Under the pieces are notes generated by a model. That model did not search any database. It was given only the letters and a program-made list of their open reading frames with translations, and was not told the DNA's origin. Of a DNA stretch of 64,000 nt, positions 1 to 6,557 are shown piece by piece (position 1 is the first letter of the stretch; each line of letters opens with the position of its first letter). The stretch is from Paludibacteraceae bacterium (GTDB lineage Bacteria; Bacteroidota; Bacteroidia; Bacteroidales; Paludibacteraceae), in NCBI GenBank assembly GCA_017625155.1, contig JAGALP010000003.1, forward strand, positions 1-64,000, written 5' to 3'. The position numbers and the translations under genes were made by a program.

Positions 1-1
1 T

Positions 2-1189
2 ACTGACTCTGCTTCGGTATTCTCTATTCTTCGTACCAACAAAATAGGACTTAAGCACAACCTTCGTCCGTTGTTGGAGTTGGAGTCAGGTGCCAACGAC
101 CCAATGGCGTATGTGCTTACCACTACTATGATTGGTATTGTGACTGCAACCAGCCATCAAGTAACAGCCCTTTCTGTAATACAGGATATTGTTATTCAGC
201 TGATTATGGGTGCAGTACTTGGTTTTGTATTTGGTAAAGGTATTGTTAGTATCATGCGCAAGGCGGACCTTGGCAACGAGTCGCTGTATCCTCTTATGGT
301 GCTTACAGCATGTATCTTTATCTTTAGTATCACCTATTTCCTAAAGGGTAACACCTATCTGGCAGTGTATATCGGTGGTCTGGTGATTGGTAATAGCAAG
401 TTCACTCGCAAGCGCCAAACACGCAGTTTCTTTGATGGACTGACGTGGCTGAGTCAATTGGTTATTTTCCTTGTCTTGGGTCTAATGGTGCGTCCGCATG
501 AGTTATTCCAATTAGAGGTCTTGCTGCCATGTTTGATAATTAGTATTGTGATGATTTTCATCTCACGCCCTATAGCGGTATTCCTTTGTATGTTGCCATT
601 CAAGCAGTATAAGCGCAACGACAAGATGCTACTCAGTTGGGTAGGATTGAAGGGTGCTGTACCTATTATTTTCGCTATTATGTGCGAGGCGAATAATGTG
701 CCTCATGCAGACCTTATCTTCAATATCGTCTTCCTCTGCACTATCGTTTCGCTCATCGCGCAAGGTACAACCTTGTCGGTGGTAGCAAAGAAACTCAAAC
801 TGGCTACTCCGCCTGTGGAACTCAAGAAACTCATCCACTTTGATATTGATTTGCCAGAGGAGGTAGAGTCTTCTGCTACAGAGATTGAGGTGAAAGAGGA
901 AATGCTCGTTCATGGCAATATGCTCAAGAACCTCATTTTCCCAGATAAGACCTTGGTTATCATGGTGCGCCGTGGCGAAGACTTCTTTGTGCCAACGGGC
1001 AATTCCGAATTGGAAGTGGGCGACCAGTTGTTGGTTATTACCGACAACGATGCTATGCTTGCAGCTCAGTATATTGAGGAAACAAATGAGGAGGAGAGCA
1101 AACATTGGGGCGTACAACTCATCAACAACACGTGGGACTTCGCCAAGCAGAAATGGCAACAACTCGTGGCAGGTAAACACAAACAATAG
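2..1189 (+). CDS. K+/H+ antiporter, CPA1 family with C-terminal RCK_C domain (5' end cut by window)
   Basis: The reading frame is open from base 2 and continues through the window edge, so the start is missing. The first visible residues (TDSASVFSILRTNKIGLKHN, then LELESGANDPMAY) are the conserved core of NhaP2/CvrA-type cation/proton antiporters, including the membrane-buried ND pair. Several hydrophobic helices follow (to about residue 250 of the visible part). The soluble C-terminus (EEMLVHGNMLKNL to QLLVITDND) is a TrkA-C/RCK_C regulatory domain. The family exports K+ or Na+ in exchange for protons at the inner membrane and protects against osmotic stress. The stop is TAG at 1187-1189. 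Family confident; exact ion unknown. Confidence 0.9.
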   Translation, partial: TDSASVFSILRTNKIGLKHNLRPLLELESGANDPMAYVLTTTMIGIVTATSHQVTALSVIQDIVIQLIMGAVLGFVFGKGIVSIMRKADLGNESLYPLMVLTACIFIFSITYFLKGNTYLAVYIGGLVIGNSKFTRKRQTRSFFDGLTWLSQLVIFLVLGLMVRPHELFQLEVLLPCLIISIVMIFISRPIAVFLCMLPFKQYKRNDKMLLSWVGLKGAVPIIFAIMCEANNVPHADLIFNIVFLCTIVSLIAQGTTLSVVAKKLKLATPPVELKKLIHFDIDLPEEVESSATEIEVKEEMLVHGNMLKNLIFPDKTLVIMVRRGEDFFVPTGNSELEVGDQLLVITDNDAMLAAQYIEETNEEESKHWGVQLINNTWDFAKQKWQQLVAGKHKQ

Positions 1190-1468
1190 GCAAAAGCGTT
1201 TCTTCAAGTTCTTTTCGAGCTACGCGACCACTTCGCGACCATTGTTGCACATCTGTGGGCTAGTTGTGCCTTATCTATGGGCGACATTTGGCTGGCTTTC
1301 AGTTCGCATACCACTTGGCTACCAATCGATTACCACTACGATGTTCATGGGTAGCGGTTTATCAAAATTCAGTTTCCCGTTTTCACCTTTCCGTTTTCTG
1401 AAGGGATACCGAACCCTTTGCCGAAGGAGAAATGATAATCGCAGAAAATCAGTTGCACTCATAATCTG
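1190..1468. other. Intergenic region with a degenerate 7-bp repeat array
   Basis: No convincing gene lies between the antiporter and the HNH nuclease, which converge here. One frame stays open through part of it, but with unnatural composition. Bases about 1368-1402, read on the minus strand, split into heptamers of the form CAGAAAA/CGGAAAG/GTGAAAA/CGGGAAA, the same type of array seen upstream of rpsL and rpsG. I see no terminator or tRNA. Confidence 0.5.
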
Positions 1469-2551
1469 CTACCTTGCAGACTTTCTGCGGTTGCATTCTT
1501 GACAAAGCATTTGGCAGTTCTCTGCTACGGTGCGACCGCCTTTTGACCATGGTGTAATATGGTCTGCCTCCATAAATTCAATATCAAAATGTTTGCCACA
1601 ATGCGGACAAATACCTAGTTGCTTTTCATAAATCTCACGGCGGGTATTATCATCAAACGCACGGATATTCAAGTGATGCTCTTTTCTGTCCAATACATAT
1701 GGATAGATACCGCGTTTGTTGCTCACATCGCTATCTTTCATCAATCGTGCGATTTCCTCCTCCAAAGCAGCAGTATCCCATGCTTGATTGTGGAATTGGT
1801 CATACAACGCACCCCAATCTTGCCCTTTCATCTCTTTGCGTTTTTTAGGAAAGACGGTTTGTACCCAGTTGATGACGGTTGTGAAATATAGCCATAGTTC
1901 GTTGGCGTTGGGGGCGTTTTGATGTTTACTCATATATTCCTCTATACGCCCTTTGCTAATCCACGAGATGGCTGTTTCCAAATAATCTTGGCGGATACAA
2001 CTGCCATTGAGATAGTCACTTGCCAGTTTGTATGCCACACAACCGCTTTTGCTGAAACATATTTTTGCACTATTTACCCAACTGCCACAATAAACGGCAT
2101 TGCGCAATTCTTGGTCGGTCAGTTTCTCGCCTGCGATATTGATAGTCTTGAACCAACCCAGTTTCTCGCTATCTGTACCTGTGCAAATATAAACCATGAG
2201 TTTGTAGTCCAAAAACTTCTCTCGTTGATCAGATGGCAGACTATGAAAATAACTGAGGTTATAGCTAAAATCGCCATTCACATATTGGCAAATAGAGATG
2301 GTACGTTGCTGACCATCAATCACTTCGTAAGTGCCATCGCCTTTGTCTGCCCAATACATCACATTGAGCGGAAAGCCCTGATTAACGGTGGTTATTACCG
2401 CATCACGTTGCTTGTCCTTATATACAAACTCGCGTTGATAAGGTGGACGCACATCCAGTTTGCCACCAAAAGCCACTACACCACCTTCGGCATTGTCTTG
2501 ATACCCGTTCGCCAACTCACGGATAGTGATTTCATGTAATTCGATTTGCAT
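1469..2551 (-). CDS. DUF262 domain protein with C-terminal HNH nuclease
   Basis: 360 aa. The N-terminal half is a DUF262 (GmrS/ParB-like) domain with the hallmark DGQQR motif near residue 79 and an upstream PPYQREFVY motif. The C-terminus is an HNH nuclease of the zinc-bound type: CPHCG, then EADHITPWSKGG, then CQECNRRK. DUF262 proteins such as GmrSD, BrxU and SspE use the DGQQR site for nucleotide-dependent restriction of modified or foreign DNA. The gene starts 12 bp after the stop of an EcoRI-type methyltransferase on the same strand, so the two are probably co-transcribed and form a restriction/defence pair. The pairing is inferred; whether the nuclease cuts modified or unmodified DNA cannot be read from the sequence. 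The stop is TAG at 1469-1471. Confidence 0.85.
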   Translation of the reverse strand: MQIELHEITIRELANGYQDNAEGGVVAFGGKLDVRPPYQREFVYKDKQRDAVITTVNQGFPLNVMYWADKGDGTYEVIDGQQRTISICQYVNGDFSYNLSYFHSLPSDQREKFLDYKLMVYICTGTDSEKLGWFKTINIAGEKLTDQELRNAVYCGSWVNSAKICFSKSGCVAYKLASDYLNGSCIRQDYLETAISWISKGRIEEYMSKHQNAPNANELWLYFTTVINWVQTVFPKKRKEMKGQDWGALYDQFHNQAWDTAALEEEIARLMKDSDVSNKRGIYPYVLDRKEHHLNIRAFDDNTRREIYEKQLGICPHCGKHFDIEFMEADHITPWSKGGRTVAENCQMLCQECNRRKSAR

Positions 2552-2563
2552 AGTATTAGTGTT

Positions 2564-3673
2564 TTATTTTTTTCGACGAATAAGAATGCGAGCGTATGGA
2601 ACTGTTACAATTCCATTTATCATCATGTATAAATCGCCATCAACTGCACCTCTTTTTTGTACCTCTTTGCGGTATTTTTTGTGCTCTGGCTTATAAGGCC
2701 GCACACCACATTCTAAACCAGAATTAGATATGCCTAAACCTATTATTTCGAATTGATCGGGGCTGTATTTATCAATAAATGTTATTGGTACCCCCATCGC
2801 ACCATCATAGTCTACAGGAATATCTGCTGTTGAATTTACATTTATACCATCAAAGTTTTCGTAATTCGGATATTCTTCAGGTGTGTAATATTTATACAAA
2901 TTTATTGGTTCATGGCGTTGTGGATAATCCAAGTTTGTAAACCAGCGAATACCAACAACTCTTATATAACGATTCCCCACCTCGTCAATACGAAGAGATT
3001 TTGAGCGAACTTCATATGTAGGAGGAATCATAAATTCCCGATCTCCACTATGTATGCTGGCTCCAAGCCACATCTTATTTTCTTTTATTAGAGCAAAACA
3101 CTCTTTGTAGGAGATAGCATTTTGGTTTCCTATTATGAGGAAGTGTTTTTGAAACTTTACTAATTGTGCTAAATACTCTCTAAACAAAGAGAAAGGGGGA
3201 TTGGTTACCACAATATCGGCTTGTTTAAGCAATTCGACACACTCCTCGCTACGGAAATCGCCATTACCTTTCAATACAGAAATAACATTTTTGTCATTTT
3301 GCATAAGGTGTTGAATATCTGCCAAATTGATTGCACCATCGCCATTAATATCATCTACTTCTGTTATCTCTACTTTATAGGCAATTTTCTTGGGGTCATC
3401 TACTGTATCACCAAAATCGAGTAGCAACTCGTTTCCCTAAACAGGTGAACCATTATAACAAGTTGCAATCAAGCGCTTCAATCCTAAACGATTGAAGTTT
3501 AGAGCAAAATATTTGAAGAAATTGCTTTCATAGGGGTCATCGCAGTTGCAGAACACAACTTTATCCCGAAAATGTTCGGTATAGTAACGAAGTTCTTTTT
3601 CGATGTCGGTCAATTGAGTGTAGAACTCATCTTGTTTTGCGTCTTTCGCTTGGGCAAGGTCTTTGCGTGCCAT
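2564..3673 (-). pseudogene. EcoRI-family adenine-specific DNA methyltransferase interrupted by an in-frame TAG
   Basis: A single frame of 370 codons runs from ATG at 3673 to 2564, with one TAG at 3437-3439. The N-terminal piece (3437-3673, 78 aa) has the family opening DEFYTQLTDIEKEL and the block CNCDDPYESNFFKYFALNF. The C-terminal piece (2564-3427 if it starts at TTG 3427, 287 aa) has DGDFRSEEC, the catalytic NPPF motif within QADIVVTNPPFSLFREYLAQ, and a YARILIRRKK tail like that of M.EcoRI. The stop falls in the variable linker between ATCYNGSPV and the DGDFRS block, where an EF-hand-like DINGDGAINLADI insert also lies. M.EcoRI makes N6-methyladenine in GAATTC; the target here is only inferred. 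It could be a recent nonsense mutation, suppressed readthrough, or an assembly error. Both halves otherwise look intact. Confidence 0.88.
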
Positions 3674-3710
3674 AGATTGATAGATTTTGCAATGCTATCA
3701 ATCCACTATG
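3671..3710 (-). promoter_or_regulatory. Hairpin enclosing the methyltransferase start codon
   Basis: On the minus strand CATAG (3710-3706) pairs with CTATG (3675-3671), and ATTGATAG (3702-3695) with CTATCAAT (3683-3676), leaving a 3-nt bulge and an 11-nt loop. The ATG (3673-3671) is the last three bases of the stem. Thirteen pairs over the initiation codon would be expected to block ribosomes until opened. This is seen directly; the regulatory role is inferred. Confidence 0.6.
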
Positions 3711-3733
3711 CGATAAGAAAAGTGAGTTCCCTA

Positions 3734-3897
3734 TCACATGTCAAGGCAACCCGGCAAGGAGACCTTTCCTACTCTAAGAAACTCACTAGGTGTGAGCATT
3801 GCTTAATATGAGTAGGAAAGACATCGGGGATGCCTATACTGAAGTTATTATTTCTACTTATCTCCAATTAAACTTTGCCGGGTTTTTGGACATGTGA
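3734..3897 (-). ncRNA. Candidate structured leader RNA with nested stems
   Basis: Four perfect complementary blocks nest inside 164 bases: 3734-3742 with 3889-3897 (9 bp), 3748-3757 with 3875-3884 (10 bp), 3758-3762 with 3861-3865 (5 bp) and 3764-3774 with 3810-3820 (11 bp). Smaller hairpins sit inside at 3782-3786/3792-3796 and 3822-3825/3829-3832. A competing pairing exists between 3721-3728 and 3780-3787. The element lies between the promoter at 3961-3992 and the methyltransferase start, so it should be transcribed on the minus strand as part of the 5' leader. I do not recognise a known riboswitch, 6S, tmRNA or RNase P motif. Confidence 0.55.
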
Positions 3898-3933
3898 AAT
3901 AATAGCCAATGCTGTTAATAAAAATATGTTATG

Positions 3934-3953
3934 TTTGGTAACGCTTTACCAAA
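3934..3953. promoter_or_regulatory. Perfect 8-bp palindrome at the methyltransferase transcription start
   Basis: TTTGGTAA, a CGCT spacer, then TTACCAAA. It begins within a few bases of the predicted start of transcription from the promoter at 3961-3992, so it is either an operator or a 5' hairpin of the leader. Confidence 0.45.
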
Positions 3954-3960
3954 TCAACGG

Positions 3961-3992
3961 CAAAGGTACAATAAAATTTGCGGATATGCAAA
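3961..3992 (-). promoter_or_regulatory. Promoter of the methyltransferase/DUF262-HNH module
   Basis: On the minus strand a TTTG -33 box (3992-3989) is followed, after exactly 20 bp, by a TACCTTTG -7 box (3968-3961), an ideal Bacteroidetes promoter. Transcription would begin near 3955, giving a leader of about 280 nt before the ATG at 3673. Confidence 0.7.
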
Positions 3993-4060
3993 TTTTGCGT
4001 GGAAAAAGTGTTAGGAGTATTTAATATTTTGAGGATAATCGGGCGTATAATTATTCGGTA

Positions 4061-4124
4061 ATCCTATAGTGAAAGTTGCTGAATCACCTATAAATCACCT
4101 AAGAATCACTAAAGAATAACTAAA
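4061..4124. repeat. 11-bp tandem repeat array and dispersed repeat copy 1
   Basis: Bases 4081-4124 divide into four 11-bp units (GAATCACCTAT, AAATCACCTAA, GAATCACTAAA, GAATAACTAAA). The stretch 4061-4105 recurs in inverse orientation at 26774-26818 with about seven mismatches in 45 bases. No gene lies here. Confidence 0.75.
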
Positions 4125-4240
4125 GATTTATAGCGGATATATAGTTATTTTGACACTCGTTTTGCGTTCGTGAGTATTTAGAAAATGGATGCCAAAGAGA
4201 AGTAAAAGAGATACGAAATATAAAGAAAAATACACTTCAT

Positions 4241-4272
4241 TTTGCATATCTCATAAAAAAACACTATCTTTG
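4241..4272 (+). promoter_or_regulatory. Promoter of the epimerase gene
   Basis: TTTG (4241-4244), a 20-bp spacer, then TATCTTTG (4265-4272). Transcription should begin near 4278. This excludes the GTG at 4284 as a likely start and supports the ATG at 4317. A small hairpin (GGTGT...ACACC, 4283-4298) opens the leader. Confidence 0.7.
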
Positions 4273-4316
4273 CAGCCGCAAAGGTGTGTAAATACACCAC
4301 AAATCCAAAAAGAACA

Positions 4317-5843
4317 ATGAAAAAAACTATCTTCCTGACTGGTGCTACTGGCACCATGGGCTACGCAGGTATGACAGAGATCCTGCGTTATCCTGAGAAA
4401 TACAACTTGCGTATCTTAGCACGTCCAAGCGCTAAAAATAAAGAGAAACTTGCTACAATTGCTGACAAAGTAGAAATCATATGGGGCGACCTTACCAACT
4501 ACGATGATATCCTTCGTGGTGTCACAGGTGCCGATATCGTACTCCATGTCGGCGGTATGGTATCTCCTCAAGCGGACTACCGTCCTAAGGCTACTCTGCG
4601 CACCAATATCTCTGCGGCAACTAATATCCGCGATGCGGTGTTAGCGCAGCCCGAAGATAAACAACCCAAAGTGGTGTATATCGGTAGTGTAGCTCAGATG
4701 GGTGACCGCCGCGAGCCATTGCATTGGGGACGCGCAGGCGACCCTATCTGTGTGTCGGCATATGATCACTACGGACTGACCAAAGCGCAGGCAGAGCGCA
4801 TCATTACCAATTCGCCTATCAAACAATGGGTGGCACTCCGCCAATCAGGTATCCTCTATCCTGCTATCTTGAAGAACTACGACCCTATCATGTTCCACGT
4901 GCCTATTCGTGGCGTGTTGGAATGGGCGACAGTAGAAGACAGCGGACGACTATTGGAGCGCGTGTGCCGCGATGAGGTGCCAGAGGAGTTCTGGAAAAAC
5001 TACTACAATATCGGTTCGGGTCAAGAGTACCGCATCAGCAACTACGAGTTTGAGTGCCTCCTCTTGGATGCTATCGGATGCCCTCGCCCAGAGAAGATCT
5101 TCAACGCCAACTGGTTCACTACCCGCAATTTCCACGGCATGTGGTATATTGATGGCGACCGCTTGGAGAACTATCTCCACTTCCGTGAGAACATGCCTGT
5201 GAAGGATTATTTCAAGAAGATGGCAAAGGCAGACAGTGTGCCATGGGGCATCAAGTTCGCGGCTAAGACTAAGATTGCCAAGCTCTTTCCACGCTGCGTG
5301 AAACTGGCGATGTACGCCATGGCGATGTCTAAGGAGCATGGTACGCAATGGTGGATTAAGCACAACAAGACCCAACGCATCAGTGCGTATTATGGCACGT
5401 TGGAGGCATACAAAGCTATTCCTGATTGGAAGCATACCGATGTGTCACACAATAGCGAGGAGTATGTATTACTTGACCACGGCTACGATGAGCAAAAGCC
5501 CAAAGCATTGTTTACCATTGAGGATATGCAAAAAGCGGCTGCTTTCCGCGGAGGCAAGTGCTTATCCAAAGACATGGTGCAAGGTGATTGGGATACTCCA
5601 TTGGAGTGGGAGTGTGCAGAGGGGCATAAGTTTACCGCTACGCCACGCTTGGTATTGCTGGGTGGTCACTGGTGTGAGGAGTGTATGCCTTATCCTTACG
5701 CGGGCGAGAAGAATGCACGTCCTTGGCAATGGGACAAAGTGGCAAAGAAGAATCCATTCTTCGCCCAATTATGGACTCCGCTTCATGATGCCAACGAGGA
5801 CAATGTGTACGGCCCTGAAGTGTTTGACGGCTGGGAGAAGTGA
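4317..5843 (+). CDS. NAD-dependent epimerase/dehydratase with C-terminal zinc ribbon
   Basis: 508 aa from the ATG at 4317, which directly gives the Rossmann motif TGATGTMGYAG at residues 8-18. The N-terminal ~300 residues form an extended short-chain dehydrogenase/NDP-sugar epimerase domain with the YxxxK pair (YDHYGLTKAQ). The last ~80 residues are not part of that family: WECAEGHKF, about a dozen residues, then HWCEEC (residues about 431-456). This is the CxxGHxF...WCxxC pattern of a treble-clef zinc ribbon more often seen in nucleic-acid binding or nuclease-linked proteins. The substrate is unknown. Transcribed alone: own promoter upstream, strong terminator downstream. Confidence 0.82.
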   Translation: MKKTIFLTGATGTMGYAGMTEILRYPEKYNLRILARPSAKNKEKLATIADKVEIIWGDLTNYDDILRGVTGADIVLHVGGMVSPQADYRPKATLRTNISAATNIRDAVLAQPEDKQPKVVYIGSVAQMGDRREPLHWGRAGDPICVSAYDHYGLTKAQAERIITNSPIKQWVALRQSGILYPAILKNYDPIMFHVPIRGVLEWATVEDSGRLLERVCRDEVPEEFWKNYYNIGSGQEYRISNYEFECLLLDAIGCPRPEKIFNANWFTTRNFHGMWYIDGDRLENYLHFRENMPVKDYFKKMAKADSVPWGIKFAAKTKIAKLFPRCVKLAMYAMAMSKEHGTQWWIKHNKTQRISAYYGTLEAYKAIPDWKHTDVSHNSEEYVLLDHGYDEQKPKALFTIEDMQKAAAFRGGKCLSKDMVQGDWDTPLEWECAEGHKFTATPRLVLLGGHWCEECMPYPYAGEKNARPWQWDKVAKKNPFFAQLWTPLHDANEDNVYGPEVFDGWEK

Positions 5844-5866
5844 TATCCTAAATCAACGATTATATA

Positions 5867-5900
5867 TAAAAGCAGTAACCTTGATGGGTTACTGCTTTTA
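5867..5900 (+). terminator. Intrinsic terminator after the epimerase gene
   Basis: Fourteen-bp stem TAAAAGCAGTAACC (5867-5880) with GGTTACTGCTTTTA (5887-5900) and a 6-base loop. The A/T-rich ends allow it to work in both directions. Confidence 0.8.
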
Positions 5901-5949
5901 TAGTAGAGCCATTCAAATTAGGTCAATTAATCTGATATAGATAGGCGTA

Positions 5950-6030
5950 TTGTTCTATGTTTGTGCTGATTTCTCAGAGTGGGGATTCTTAAGTGCCACG
6001 CTCGGAGTGATTTCCATCGTATTTCTTTAA
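5950..6030. repeat. Dispersed ~80-bp repeat, degenerate copy
   Basis: From TTGTTCTATG (5950) to about 6030 this aligns with 30244-30325 at roughly 75-80% identity with one indel, in the same orientation. The partner copy keeps a hairpin (GGAGTGCG/CGCACTCC) that is broken here. The rest of the gap 5901-6129 shows no gene. Confidence 0.65.
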
Positions 6031-6129
6031 AGCCCCAAGTCTATAGGTGGTTTGTAGTGTAACTAAATAATAGTCAATAGGTTATAAGAAAAATACCGAT
6101 TAGAATTATTGCGAAGCAAAAAGAAATCG

Positions 6130-6483
6130 TTAATGATGTCCGTGATGATTGTGGTTACATGCATCATTGTGCTTGTGTTCTGGCTTGTGAATGGTAGCAG
6201 GTTTACCAATCTTAGCAAATGCCTTTTGCAACGCAGGCACATCTATTTTGTTAGCATCATAAGTTACGGTTACCGTTTGCTCTTCCATATCAAAAACGAT
6301 ATCCTTTACTCCATTCTTTAATTCCTTATCAAAAGGAATATTTTTCATAATTTTGTCGCAGCAATCTTGGCAATGCAGATATACGTACAACACTACTTTT
6401 TGTTTGTTTGGCTTAGCATCTGCAGTAGAGAGCATAAATGCCATTGGCAATATCGCCATTAAAAATAAAATAATTCGTTTCAT
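6130..6483 (-). CDS. Periplasmic heavy-metal-associated (HMA) domain protein, His-rich tail
   Basis: 117 aa from the ATG at 6483; a longer frame upstream overlaps the receptor gene and lacks a signal sequence. Residues 1-23 are a signal peptide (MKRIILFLMAILPMAFMLST). A ferredoxin-fold HMA domain follows with metal ligands in HCQDCC (Cys38, 41, 42), a doubled-cysteine variant of the usual CxxC. The C-terminus is very His-rich (HKHNDACNHNHHGHH). The family binds soft metals such as Cu(I) or Zn. It is the last gene after a FeoB-like permease and a TonB-dependent receptor on the same strand, so a role as periplasmic metal carrier or buffer for that uptake route is likely, but inferred. Confidence 0.85.
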   Translation of the reverse strand: MKRIILFLMAILPMAFMLSTADAKPNKQKVVLYVYLHCQDCCDKIMKNIPFDKELKNGVKDIVFDMEEQTVTVTYDANKIDVPALQKAFAKIGKPATIHKPEHKHNDACNHNHHGHH

Positions 6484-6557
6484 ATTGTTGTTTATTATAT
6501 TCTCGCCTTTAACTATAGCCGCAGAGCGGCGTTCTATAAACTGCTTGCACGCAAGCA

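Noticed and set aside
912-1502. Open frame overlapping the antiporter end and running towards the nuclease gene
   Set aside because: It overlaps a clear conserved gene in another frame, has unnatural composition and no recognisable start or domain.
3734-3897. Retron msr-msd or CRISPR-like array
   Set aside because: Nested inverted repeats are present, but there is no reverse transcriptase or cas gene nearby and no regularly spaced direct repeats.
4284-4316. GTG at 4284 as the epimerase start
   Set aside because: Only a few bases from the predicted transcription start, and it adds residues before the Rossmann motif that the family does not have.
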